Source: a virus
IMG/VR virus record: IMGVR_UViG_3300037961_001584
Location: 1 to 28,191 of that record
Strand: one strand, 5' to 3'
Length of the DNA: 28,191 nt
Shown: positions 1 through 5,722 of the stretch, in pieces
Position numbering within the stretch: position 1 is the first letter of the stretch
Layout: each line of letters opens with the position of its first letter
Program-made: the position numbers and the translations under genes
The notes under the pieces: model-generated
What the model saw: the letters and a program-made list of their open reading frames with translations, nothing else
Databases searched by the model: none
What the model was told of the DNA's origin: nothing

Positions 1-98
1 CCCCGTCTTTAAGGTCAACCTAAGCAAAGAAAAATGCAAATGGCGTTGGGATCATGTAAAACGCGATACTGTGCTTTCCCTTGAGTACAAAACAAACC
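1..98. repeat. Terminal direct repeat, left copy (contig closure)
   Basis: These bases are identical to 28093-28190; the next base differs (g at 99, a at 28191). A repeat of this length at both ends of a contig is what an assembler leaves on a circular or circularly permuted molecule. A true short direct terminal repeat is the alternative. Joining the ends gives a genome of 28,092 bp and restores one open reading frame across the junction, which supports closure. Confidence 0.93.
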
Positions 99-295
99 GC
101 GATCGGTACAGTGTATTACCTTACAAAAAATACGTAAGCGGATTTGAAGTGACTGTTGACGTTCATCACAACGACAAACAGGGCAACGACATTTCAGATG
201 ATGATGTAATCAAGCAACTAGAAGCGTTAATCAAAAACGTCAAAGAACATGGGTATGTGCCGTGGATGGAAATAACCTACACGGACGAAACATAA
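1..295 (+). CDS. Lone plus-strand gene, 3' part (hypothetical)
   Basis: Continuation of the gene that starts at 27947; codons begin at base 2 here and the stop is at 293-295. The C-terminal half reads as alternating beta-type segments (for example SGFEVTVDVHH) followed by a helix (DDDVIKQLEALIKNVKEHG) and a final strand ending ITYTDET, so a small alpha/beta domain is likely. A shorter reading from the GTG at 71 exists, but the longer frame across the junction shows that it is only the tail of the protein. The terminator begins nine bases after the stop. No function can be assigned. Confidence 0.8.
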   Translation, partial: PVFKVNLSKEKCKWRWDHVKRDTVLSLEYKTNRDRYSVLPYKKYVSGFEVTVDVHHNDKQGNDISDDDVIKQLEALIKNVKEHGYVPWMEITYTDET

Positions 296-303
296 CGACT
301 ATG

Positions 304-333
304 AAACCTCGGCTATTACAGTCGGGGTTTTTT
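304..333 (+). terminator. Rho-independent terminator of the plus-strand gene
   Basis: Stem arms 304-313 (AAACCTCGGC) and 321-330 (GTCGGGGTTT) pair over ten positions with two G-U pairs and a 7-base loop, followed by a run of T (328-333). It lies just after the plus-strand stop codon. The stop of the converging minus-strand gene (332-334) falls inside its T-run. Confidence 0.8.
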
Positions 334-652
334 ATTGCTCTGTTAGCGGGTTGTCGTCTTGCACCTCTTCGTTCTGCAATACCTCATCGAACCATGTTGG
401 CGTACCTGTTGGTTCGTTCATTGTGATTTCCTGCTCTACCTGCTTAGGCATGAAGTACGGCATCAAACTGCTCAACGCCTTTAGGTATTTCTCATCGCTA
501 CTCTCTCGCAGGATCTGTAGCGAATCCTTGATGTTGTCCATCTCGCCCTCCATGACCTGCACAAAGATTTCACGGGCTGCAGTAGACACTTTGTCCCTTG
601 CCCCTTTAGGTCTTCCGTTCGGGTTTCCGCTTTCTCCTTTCTTAAACGGCAT
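332..652 (-). CDS. Candidate terminase small subunit (DUF5681-type protein)
   Basis: 106 residues. The N-terminus MPFKKGESGNPNGRPKGARD matches the K-G-x-S-G-N-P-x-G-R-P-K-G signature of DUF5681-type phage proteins, a short basic segment often found beside terminase genes. The rest is helical with an acidic tail. On the circle it is the last minus-strand gene before the large terminase, with only the opposing plus-strand gene between, which is where a TerS would be expected. Its start overlaps the end of the preceding 42-residue gene by 11 bases. I am sure it is a gene and fairly sure of the signature; the TerS role is inferred from position. A general DNA-binding protein is the alternative. 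Confidence 0.65.
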   Translation of the reverse strand: MPFKKGESGNPNGRPKGARDKVSTAAREIFVQVMEGEMDNIKDSLQILRESSDEKYLKALSSLMPYFMPKQVEQEITMNEPTGTPTWFDEVLQNEEVQDDNPLTEQ

Positions 653-770
653 TGTACTTCTTGTATGCTTTGTAGGCTAACACAATTGATAAGACAAGGC
701 AGGTTACATTCATTACGTTAGGATGCCAATGCTCACCACATAAGCCTAGTGCGTGATATAAAAATTCCAT
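642..770 (-). CDS. Small membrane peptide, 42 aa
   Basis: ATG at 770 and TAA at 642-644 give MEFLYHALGLCGEHWHPN followed by one hydrophobic segment (residues about 20-33, MNVTCLVLSIVLAY) and a basic end KAYKKYNAV. The layout is a single-span membrane protein with a short Cys/His-rich outer or inner part (G-L-C-G-E-H-W-H). It overlaps the start of the next gene by 11 bases, so the two are probably translationally coupled. The upstream sequence GTAAACAACAATAGA resembles the leader repeated in the 16.3-17.7 kb gene array. Function unknown; holin-like or host membrane interaction are both possible. A length filter would miss it. Confidence 0.6.
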   Translation of the reverse strand: MEFLYHALGLCGEHWHPNVMNVTCLVLSIVLAYKAYKKYNAV

Positions 771-794
771 TGTAATCTATTGTTGTTTACAGTT

Positions 795-822
795 AGTCCA
801 GTTGGGGTTCCCTCTCTGGACT
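795..822. promoter_or_regulatory. Hairpin upstream of the 42-aa gene
   Basis: Perfect 7-bp inverted repeat AGTCCAG (795-801) / CTGGACT (816-822) around a 14-base loop. It lies between the terminator at 847-910 and the start at 770, with no T-run after it. It could be a leader hairpin, processing site or operator; no gene of convincing length covers it. Confidence 0.45.
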
Positions 823-846
823 TATATCGAACCATTGCATTATACG

Positions 847-910
847 AAAAAAAAGTCCCCCATCTAACATTGGCTTTGCGTTTGCATGCATGGCGTAATA
901 GATAGGGGAC
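847..910 (-). terminator. Strong terminator at the end of the early block
   Basis: On the minus strand, GTCCCCTATCTA (910-899) pairs with TAGATGGGGGAC (866-855) over 12 positions with one G-U pair. Eight T residues (854-847) follow. The 32-base loop contains the palindrome ATGCATGCA. It follows the 53-aa gene and precedes the candidate small terminase, so it separates early from packaging transcription. Confidence 0.8.
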
Positions 911-947
911 AACCGGAAGGTAATGCTGTAGCCGTCTACGTGTGAAA

Positions 948-1109
948 TTATTCCGGTATCTTCAAGTCATGGGGTTTGAGGAACTCATCAGGTTTTAAGG
1001 TAATCATGTGTCCGAGGGTTTCGAATGTAGCATGCTCCTTACATTCTGAGCATATATCCGTTTCTCCCCATTGGGTTGCGCCGCAGCACTTGCTTAATCT
1101 AAAGTCCAT
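948..1109 (-). CDS. Small zinc-ribbon-like protein, 53 aa
   Basis: ATG at 1109, stop TAA at 948-950. Residues 8-9 are CC and residues 20-23 are C-S-E-C with H26, so a small zinc-binding knuckle is likely (KCCGATQWGETDICSECKEH). The start overlaps the stop of the 121-residue gene by 11 bases, typical of coupled translation. It is the last gene before the strong terminator. The family is not known to me; small zinc ribbons in phage early operons are often nucleic-acid binding or host-takeover proteins, but that is only suggestive here. Confidence 0.65.
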   Translation of the reverse strand: MDFRLSKCCGATQWGETDICSECKEHATFETLGHMITLKPDEFLKPHDLKIPE

Positions 1110-1464
1110 CTGTCAATTTGTTTTTGTAGTGTTGGATTATCTCTTCTGTTTTCTGCTTGTAGTATGTCTTGAAGTCAAGGTCTTGTGTTCCTTGCTCCCA
1201 TACTTTGTACAACACGCCGCGTAAACGTTGGCTCTGCGTTTTGCGGTTATCGTAGATGTCCATATCGAGGTTGTCTAGTTCCTCTATCTCATCTTCTCGT
1301 AGTTGCTCTTCGGGTCTGAAGTACAAGAATCCGTATCCGTCAAGCATGGAATCTATCTCCATGATCTTGTCGCTACTGTGTTCCTGTGTTACGAACCGTA
1401 TGCTTACAGTTCTGTCCTTTCTGCGTTGGTAGCCATCCAACATTGCAGCGGTTAGGAGTCGCAT
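1099..1464 (-). CDS. Conserved Bacteroidota-phage hypothetical protein, 121 aa
   Basis: Soluble, highly charged protein. It opens with a strand-rich part (TVSIRFVTQEHSS), followed by a helix and a GYGFLYFRPEEQL segment, an acidic stretch (EDEIEELDNLDMD) and a C-terminal helical part with KTQSQRLRGVLYKVWEQG. The pattern (beta segment, 'SQRLR-VLY-WEQ' helix, then a YY-K helix) recalls hypothetical proteins seen beside replication genes of flavobacterial phages; this is recalled similarity, not a search result. Its start overlaps the preceding gene by 13 bases. Function unknown. Confidence 0.75.
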   Translation of the reverse strand: MRLLTAAMLDGYQRRKDRTVSIRFVTQEHSSDKIMEIDSMLDGYGFLYFRPEEQLREDEIEELDNLDMDIYDNRKTQSQRLRGVLYKVWEQGTQDLDFKTYYKQKTEEIIQHYKNKLTDGL

Positions 1465-1892
1465 GAAGCTATGTAGGCTTTTTCTAACTTCTCACCTGCT
1501 TTTAAAAAACAATCACCGCATCTGCGCTTTTTTAAACGTACACCAAATGTGCGTTGATATACGTCAATCAACAATTCTTGAAACGCAAAATCAACAGTAA
1601 CGCCCGGCTTCAATCGTGGGCGCAGTTCCTTTGCATAGATTTCTTGGTCTTCTTTGCTCATGCCGTCGTAGTGTGGGAATCGGTTGTTCAGCCATTCCTT
1701 ACGCTTTCCGCAGCCGCAATCCGTACCTGTAGCTTCTGCAATTGCATCGACTACTTTTTTAATCCCTGTTGCCTTAGTGATTTTCTCAATGTCGTCGCCT
1801 AGTCCCTTCGATTTTGTCGATCGCTTTTTTGATTTGCCTTTTGGCTTTTCTGATGCTCCTGTAGAGCGTTTGTCGGGGGATTCCTGTTGCAT
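1452..1892 (-). CDS. Conserved CGC-motif protein (hypothetical), 146 aa
   Basis: The first 30 residues are Lys/Ser/Gly-rich and disordered. The body starts GLGDDIEKITKATGIKKVVDAI, then has TDCGCGKRKEWLNNRFPHY (C-G-C followed by R-K and L-N) and a second Cys pair, RRCGDC, near residue 125. The G-I/L-G-D-x-I-x-K-x-T-x-A-T-G-I plus C-G-C signature is one I associate with phages and prophages of Bacteroidota. The paired cysteines suggest metal binding. The N-terminal 107 bases overlap the sigma-like gene, so the true start may lie further in, near the GLGDD segment. Function unknown. Confidence 0.75.
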   Translation of the reverse strand: MQQESPDKRSTGASEKPKGKSKKRSTKSKGLGDDIEKITKATGIKKVVDAIAEATGTDCGCGKRKEWLNNRFPHYDGMSKEDQEIYAKELRPRLKPGVTVDFAFQELLIDVYQRTFGVRLKKRRCGDCFLKAGEKLEKAYIASCDS

Positions 1893-2313
1893 TTGTAAAA
1901 GTGTCTAATGTGTGATTATGAAGATAGTATGCCTTAAATACCTCTCTATCAAACCATGATAATTCCTGCAATATAGCAAGTACGGTTTTTAGCTGTTCGT
2001 CGTGTCTGCTAAGTGTTTCTGTTTCTTCCGGTCTGCTGTGATTGTCTGTGTACTCATTTCGCAGTTTGTCATAGATTTTGTACTTACGGTTGTAGAATGA
2101 TTCGTTGCTATAGCTTGCTATGTAAATCGCGCGGCAGATGTAAGACATCATTTCGCCGCGTTCGCAAAGTGCATCTAGTTTGTGCTGCTTAGTAAGGAAT
2201 GCATAAAGCATGTCATGCAGCACATCTGCACCGTACTTTTTCCCGACGTAGCGGTAACTGTGTTGCAACAATTCATCATAGTGATCATTTATGAAGTTCT
2301 CGAAACAAGTCAT
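1786..2313 (-). CDS. Sigma-70-like transcription factor
   Basis: 175 residues with the two-domain plan of a small sigma factor. An N-terminal helical part (FINDHYDELLQHSYRYVG..., residues 5-70) resembles region 2. After a charged linker, a C-terminal part (about 108-165, LQELSWFDREVFKAYYLHN ... GIPRQTLYRSIRKAKRQIKK) resembles the region 4 helix-turn-helix that binds the -35 region. It probably redirects host RNA polymerase to phage promoters, late genes being the obvious target since no phage polymerase is present. It starts inside the end of ninG (29-base overlap) and is near the end of the early block, as expected for a middle/late switch. A region-4-only regulator is the alternative. Confidence 0.7.
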   Translation of the reverse strand: MTCFENFINDHYDELLQHSYRYVGKKYGADVLHDMLYAFLTKQHKLDALCERGEMMSYICRAIYIASYSNESFYNRKYKIYDKLRNEYTDNHSRPEETETLSRHDEQLKTVLAILQELSWFDREVFKAYYLHNHTLDTFTNATGIPRQTLYRSIRKAKRQIKKAIDKIEGTRRRH

Positions 2314-2698
2314 CGTAATGCTTGCGCAACTCTTTGTATTCTTCTGCTGTAAAATCTACGTGCATATTGCTAAGAAACAGTATGTTTTCTGCTGTACCCT
2401 CTCCATAAATTTCGTCTAATTTACGTGCAAATACAAATTGTTGACCGCCTAAAAATCCGTTACATCGCTTGCATTGGGGCATCACATTGACTAATCCCTC
2501 TGATGGTTTGTACAGAAATCGCGTTGCTAATTTGGCGCGTGTGATAAAGTGACCGCAATCAACCTCTTTCCATAATTTTTTGACACCGCATGTAAAACAA
2601 GACACGTAACCATTTTCGTCTGCATTGCTTGCACGTACGTATCGGCTCAGTGCTGCATCAAGTTTCTTTTTCTCCTTCGCTTTGCTCAGTTTTGGCAT
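2285..2698 (-). CDS. ninG: NinG-like recombination protein
   Basis: 137 residues that match the NinG/Rap family of lambdoid phages: C34-x-x-C37, DCGH (C48, H50) with F-I-T-R, and QCKRCN (C76-x-x-C79-N80) followed by G-G. These form an HNH-like zinc site that binds branched DNA. The family is a structure-specific DNA-binding/nuclease factor used in phage recombination. It lies between the helicase-loader-position gene (41-base overlap) and the sigma-like gene (29-base overlap). I am confident of the family; the exact substrate is known only for lambda. Confidence 0.87.
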   Translation of the reverse strand: MPKLSKAKEKKKLDAALSRYVRASNADENGYVSCFTCGVKKLWKEVDCGHFITRAKLATRFLYKPSEGLVNVMPQCKRCNGFLGGQQFVFARKLDEIYGEGTAENILFLSNMHVDFTAEEYKELRKHYDDLFRELHK

Positions 2699-3212
2699 CC
2701 CATTGTTTTCTAAGTCGTGTGCCTAAACCCTGCGGCGTTGGTGTGTGATCACGTACACTGTCAATTAACTTTCCCGCATCAATACGTAAAAAAGCTTCTC
2801 TAGCTTCTACTTCATGCTGATACTGCCTGTTACGGTTGCGTTCCTCTAACATAGCTGCGCGTGTAGTTCCTGCGTACTTCTCAAAAAACCCTAGAATTTC
2901 GGCTGTCTTTAATCGTTCGTACAATTTACCAAACTTGCCCTTACGAACCATGTCGAACACTACCCTGATTTCTTCCAATGTCAAAGCAGGACGTTCTTCA
3001 ATAATTGACCTGCAGCAAAACATGAGTTCTTCGTCGCTGTTAATGGTCGTCTTGCAATCCATGTCTTTTATCAGCCGTCCAACCTCAGACACAATCCAAC
3101 CGCGCACCATGTCAGGCGCAACCTTTAGCGCGTCTTTTATGTTTGTGCCTTGCTCAAACGCTTGCTGAGGCGTAATACTTACGGTGTTATCCTTCAGTAA
3201 TGAAACGCTCAA
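2658..3212 (-). CDS. Replication-associated hypothetical protein (helicase-loader position)
   Basis: The frame is open from 3332, but its first 146 bases overlap the replication-initiator gene, so a later start is more likely. I place it at TTG 3212 (184 aa); ATG 3263 is the alternative. The core has LEEIRVVFDMVRKGKFG and L-Y-E-R-L...I-L-G-F-F-E-K-Y, a pattern I associate with DUF6633-type proteins of Bacteroidota phages, followed by a long charged helix (ERNRNRQYQHEVEARE). Position between the initiator-like protein and NinG suggests a role in replication, for example helicase loading, but no catalytic motif is visible. Confidence 0.65.
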   Translation of the reverse strand: MSVSLLKDNTVSITPQQAFEQGTNIKDALKVAPDMVRGWIVSEVGRLIKDMDCKTTINSDEELMFCCRSIIEERPALTLEEIRVVFDMVRKGKFGKLYERLKTAEILGFFEKYAGTTRAAMLEERNRNRQYQHEVEAREAFLRIDAGKLIDSVRDHTPTPQGLGTRLRKQWDAKTEQSEGEKET

Positions 3213-3834
3213 GTTTGTTAGGGTCAAAGTTTTCTTTGTTGAATCCGCGTTGTTGCTGTGCATTTTTCTGTTGTCTTTGTCGTCGCACCCAATTACGAGC
3301 AGTTGCTTTCCAATCTTTGATTTTGTTTCCACCTTTTACTTTCCATCCGGTTTGCTCGTACCAATCCATAAAACCGTTTGCTTGATCAGGCATTCCCAAT
3401 TCCGTAAAATATTCAATACACTCATCTAAATCTGCAGGCTTTCCCTTTGTACTTGATTCAGTAGTTGATTTAGTAGTTGTATCTAGTATTGCCTCTTTTT
3501 TACGTTCATCAACCGTAGTTTTTTCCGGTTCTCCACCGTAGTTATATACGGGTGCTACCCGCAAAATTCTGCGGCTTACACCGTTAATATTACGTCGTTG
3601 CCTATCGATGTACCCAAGGTCACTGATGTACTTTAAGTTCTTTTCTACGGCGCTTTTTGAAATCATCAAATGCCGTGCTAAGTGATCGTTGCTCACAAAG
3701 CAAAATTTGCCGTTTTTACTAAAGCTATCTATCTCCACAATCATTAGTTTTTGTGTCCAACTTAACCTGTCGTCTTCGTACAGTTCAATTGGGATAGCAA
3801 TAAATTTTACTAATCTGTTATTCATTGTGTCCAA
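3187..3834 (-). CDS. Winged-helix replication initiator-like protein
   Basis: 215 residues. The N-terminal third (residues 10-95) reads as a winged helix: LSWTQKLMIVEIDSFSKNG, CFVSNDHLARHLMISKSAVEKN, ISDLGYIDRQRR. This is typical of phage replication initiators and replisome organisers. A Thr/Ser/Lys-rich linker follows. The C-terminal domain (DECIEYFTELG ... FMDWYEQTGWKVKGGNKIKDWKATARNWVRRQ) matches the conserved end of many phage DnaD/DnaT-like proteins. It probably binds the origin and recruits host helicase, since no phage polymerase or helicase is present. A transcription regulator is less likely because of the C-terminal domain. Confidence 0.8.
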   Translation of the reverse strand: MDTMNNRLVKFIAIPIELYEDDRLSWTQKLMIVEIDSFSKNGKFCFVSNDHLARHLMISKSAVEKNLKYISDLGYIDRQRRNINGVSRRILRVAPVYNYGGEPEKTTVDERKKEAILDTTTKSTTESSTKGKPADLDECIEYFTELGMPDQANGFMDWYEQTGWKVKGGNKIKDWKATARNWVRRQRQQKNAQQQRGFNKENFDPNKLERFITEG

Positions 3835-4019
3835 TCATATTTATGGGTATCAAATCGCTTGTTTAACTCCTTACCAATTCTGCGTAGCAAGCGATTGATT
3901 TGGTTTTTACGAACTTGCGTTTGTGCTCCTTCCAATAACCATATCATTTGCTTACGCATAAGTTTAAGGTCGTGATCACTTGCTTTTAAGATGTCGAACA
4001 TCATCGCATCGGTCTTCAA
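3822..4019 (-). CDS. Small basic helical protein, 65 aa (hypothetical)
   Basis: Helical, positively charged protein (LKLMRKQMIWLLEG...QVRKNQINRLLRRIGKELNKRF). The start may be at MKTDAM or at the MMFDIL five residues later; the first choice overlaps the HTH gene by 44 bases. It overlaps the initiator-like gene by 13 bases. The basic amphipathic helices would suit nucleic acid binding. No family recognised. Confidence 0.65.
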   Translation of the reverse strand: MKTDAMMFDILKASDHDLKLMRKQMIWLLEGAQTQVRKNQINRLLRRIGKELNKRFDTHKYDWTQ

Positions 4020-4200
4020 TCATTTGTATAACTTCTTCAGTCGGTGTGTCAGAAAACTTTGCTATTTCCCTAGCAAACATGAAAAGTTTTTTAGGGTCAT
4101 TGTTATACCACTTGTTTACGGTTTTTGCGTGTAGTTGTAGCGATTTACTCAATCGCTCCTGTGTTCCAAACTTAACCTTAATGAATGTTGCTAATGTCAT
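3976..4200 (-). CDS. Helix-turn-helix regulator (Cro/XRE-like)
   Basis: 74 residues from the ATG at 4200 (a start four codons earlier is possible). MTLATFIKVKFGTQERLSKSL...HAKTVNKWYNND contains a helix-turn-helix with the usual 'Q-x-x-L-x-x-x-L-x-x-x-x-x-T-V-x-x-W' spacing, then PKKLFMFAREIAK and an acidic end. Small single-domain proteins of this kind bind operators in phage early regions. Its targets could be the repeats around 5432-5533 upstream of the operon; that is a guess. There is no divergent repressor pair or integrase, so a lysogeny switch is not supported. Confidence 0.75.
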   Translation of the reverse strand: MTLATFIKVKFGTQERLSKSLQLHAKTVNKWYNNDPKKLFMFAREIAKFSDTPTEEVIQMIEDRCDDVRHLKSK

Positions 4201-4369
4201 TACGAAGTTCATTTATGATGTTTAGTAAGTCCAAGGCAATTTCTTTTATGTCTTCTCGTGAGGATGCATGAGCAGCCGCATGACCGACTGCCCATTTCAA
4301 ATCCTCCGGTAAAGGTTCGGGTATGTAATTCATGTCAATACCGCCTTTCTTTGTTTTCAGCTTTCCCAT
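4178..4369 (-). CDS. Hypothetical protein, 63 aa
   Basis: Short soluble helical protein (PEDLKWAVGHAAAHASSREDIKEIALDLLNIINELRNDI). The first ATG (MGKLKTKKGG) overlaps the SSB-like gene stop by one base; an internal start at MNYIPEPLPEDL would give 51 residues. No recognised domain. It lies between the SSB-like and HTH genes in an unbroken set of overlapping genes, so it is probably translated. Confidence 0.65.
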   Translation of the reverse strand: MGKLKTKKGGIDMNYIPEPLPEDLKWAVGHAAAHASSREDIKEIALDLLNIINELRNDISNIH

Positions 4370-4815
4370 TAGAACGGTAAATCTTCGCCATCAGCAAGTT
4401 TGAACGTATCAAATTCATTGCGCATCTTATCAAACATGCGTGCTACATGCGCTACTTCATTGTAGGTCATTTGCCCTTCTGCAGTAGTCACTAACTGCAA
4501 ATAAGTAATCGCTGTGTTGATTGCCCATTGTCGCCCTACGCGCTCATCGCGTTTTTCAAAGTTAGCGTTGCGATTCATTTTTTTCTCAACATCTTTCGTT
4601 AGTCCAATACTGCGCTTGACCTTTCCATTATGTTGCGATTCCTTTGTAACTGTTATCTCATCGCCAACCTTCCATTTGTTTTCTTTTGGCGAAAAGATGA
4701 TGCAGGACACGTTGTCACTAAACGTGACTTCTTGCTTGTACAGGGTTTCCTGTTGCGGTGTAGTCCATGTCCCTGCAGGTTGTACTTGTGTAATTGTTAA
4801 TTCACTCATTTTCAT
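4369..4815 (-). CDS. SSB-like single-strand DNA-binding protein (putative)
   Basis: 148 residues. The C-terminus is ADGEDLPF, closely like the acidic D-D-(I/L)-P-F tip with which bacterial SSB proteins recruit partner enzymes. The N-terminal half is beta-rich (QEVTFSDNVSCIIFSP, WKVGDEITVTKESQHNGKVKRSIGLT), compatible with an OB-fold. A helical segment (RQWAINTAITYLQLV ... VARMFDKMRNEFDTF) connects the two. SSB would cover single strands at the replication fork and in recombination with NinG. The tip motif is what I see; the OB-fold is an inference. The start may be the second methionine (MSELTIT). Confidence 0.6.
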   Translation of the reverse strand: MKMSELTITQVQPAGTWTTPQQETLYKQEVTFSDNVSCIIFSPKENKWKVGDEITVTKESQHNGKVKRSIGLTKDVEKKMNRNANFEKRDERVGRQWAINTAITYLQLVTTAEGQMTYNEVAHVARMFDKMRNEFDTFKLADGEDLPF

Positions 4816-4836
4816 TCGTGTATATGGTTAGAAATT

Positions 4837-4989
4837 TTATTCATCATAAATGCCATTTTCAGTTGCCCATTTTTGATAGTCCTCAAATGTCATTATCTCA
4901 GCGTTGTAGCCGTTGTAAACCTTTCCGGCATGTTCACCTTCACGTATAAACGTGATGCCATGAAACCTGCCCCTTTTTAAAAAATCCAT
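4837..4989 (-). CDS. Hypothetical protein, 50 aa
   Basis: ATG at 4989, stop TAA at 4837-4839. Reads MDFLKRGRFHGITFIREGEH and then FEDYQKWATENGIYDE at the C-terminus. It fills the only gap between the 81-residue gene (stop 4993) and the SSB-like gene (start 4815). No domain recognised; soluble and mixed charge. Below the usual length cut-off but well packed in the operon. Confidence 0.6.
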   Translation of the reverse strand: MDFLKRGRFHGITFIREGEHAGKVYNGYNAEIMTFEDYQKWATENGIYDE

Positions 4990-4992
4990 AAG

Positions 4993-5238
4993 CTATTCAT
5001 GTATTGATTCTGATACTTTGTCTATAATAGATTCAATAGACATTAGCGGTTGTAAATCGTCCATCATGTAAGTAATGTCTATTTCTGATTTATGCGTGCA
5101 TAGGCGAACCTGCTTTACTTCTAAATCCTCAGCATCAGGTGGAACGTCGTAGTGATTAGATGGTTCACTAGGATAGAATACGTAGTCAATTTCTAGCCAC
5201 ATGTTAGGGTTAATCTTAATGCTCATTTGATCACTCAT
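4993..5238 (-). CDS. Hypothetical protein, 81 aa
   Basis: Beta-rich, acidic protein (MSIKINPNMWLEIDYVFYP ... VKQVRLCTHKSEIDITYMMDDL) ending in a short helix. The ATG overlaps the stop of the 64-residue gene by four bases (ATGA), so it is coupled. No family recognised. It is the second gene of the early operon. Confidence 0.7.
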   Translation of the reverse strand: MSDQMSIKINPNMWLEIDYVFYPSEPSNHYDVPPDAEDLEVKQVRLCTHKSEIDITYMMDDLQPLMSIESIIDKVSESIHE

Positions 5239-5429
5239 AACGATGGGTCAATTTTCTTGAACTTGTATATCATTTCCTCGCATTCGCGCAATCCGAGCTG
5301 CACTATGTCTAAAAGGGTTGAGTTGTCCTCTGTCTTTAAGAGGTCTTGCTGTAAGCTAAACAGCATTGTTGCGCGTTTCATGTAGCGTTTGTACATGGCT
5401 TTGTCCGCGCCGTTACGTTTTTTCAGCAT
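5235..5429 (-). CDS. Hypothetical helical protein, 64 aa; first early gene
   Basis: Basic N-terminus (MLKKRNGADKAMYKRYMKRAT) then an amphipathic helical body (LFSLQQDLLKTE...LLDIVQLGLRECEEMIYKFKK). First gene after the late-operon terminator, so it is likely the first translated product of the early block. No domain recognised. Overlaps the next gene by four bases. Confidence 0.7.
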   Translation of the reverse strand: MLKKRNGADKAMYKRYMKRATMLFSLQQDLLKTEDNSTLLDIVQLGLRECEEMIYKFKKIDPSL

Positions 5430-5543
5430 GTATTATGGGTTGTGATTACGCTGCAATATAGGACAAAGTACCCATATAACAGAAAAAACCTCGATGCAAC
5501 TTATGCACCGAGGCTTCCTCTCAAACCCATAATCAATGACAGA
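5430..5543. promoter_or_regulatory. Late/early junction with inverted repeats
   Basis: This non-coding interval holds the late terminator (5483-5513) flanked by a perfect 10-bp inverted repeat: ATTATGGGTT (5432-5441) and AACCCATAAT (5524-5533). A related TACCCATATAAC lies at 5469-5480. The early operon promoter must be here or come from read-through. I could not find a clear TTTG-N19-TAnnTTTG pair, so the repeats may be operator half-sites for a phage regulator. Confidence 0.45.
5483..5513 (-). terminator. Late operon terminator
   Basis: On the minus strand CCTCGGTGCA (513-504 of the 5 kb block) pairs with TGCATCGAGG (498-489) over ten positions with one G-U pair and a 5-base loop, followed by six T residues. 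It sits 31 bases after the holin-like gene and ends the lysis cassette. Confidence 0.85.
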
Positions 5544-5720
5544 TTACTTCCGCAATTTACGTTTTTTCTTAGTTCTACCAAAAACAATTGCATTTAAGAT
5601 GCGACTCAGCACATCATAGATTTTGTCGTCTTTGGTTGATTCCGTGATCCCTGTCCACGTTCCAAAAAAACTAATTGCTGCTAAGGCAATCTCACTCCAA
5701 TTACTTACTAGAAACTCCAT
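5544..5720 (-). CDS. Holin-like small membrane protein, 58 aa
   Basis: ATG at 5720, two bases after the amidase stop; stop TAA at 5544-5546. One hydrophobic segment (residues about 10-25, EIALAAISFFGTWTGI), a polar part TESTKDDKIYDVLSRILNAIVFG with a second weak hydrophobic stretch, and a strongly basic tail (RTKKKRKLRK). A small N-terminal membrane anchor with a basic cytoplasmic tail directly after an amidase is the usual plan of a holin. It is the last gene before the late terminator. An accessory lysis or immunity peptide is the alternative. Confidence 0.65.
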   Translation of the reverse strand: MEFLVSNWSEIALAAISFFGTWTGITESTKDDKIYDVLSRILNAIVFGRTKKKRKLRK

Positions 5721-5722
5721 GT

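Noticed and set aside
3213-3332. Full-length reading of the helicase-loader-position gene from 3332
   Set aside because: It would overlap the replication-initiator gene by 146 bases and begins with low-complexity shadow sequence; a start at 3212 or 3263 is more likely.
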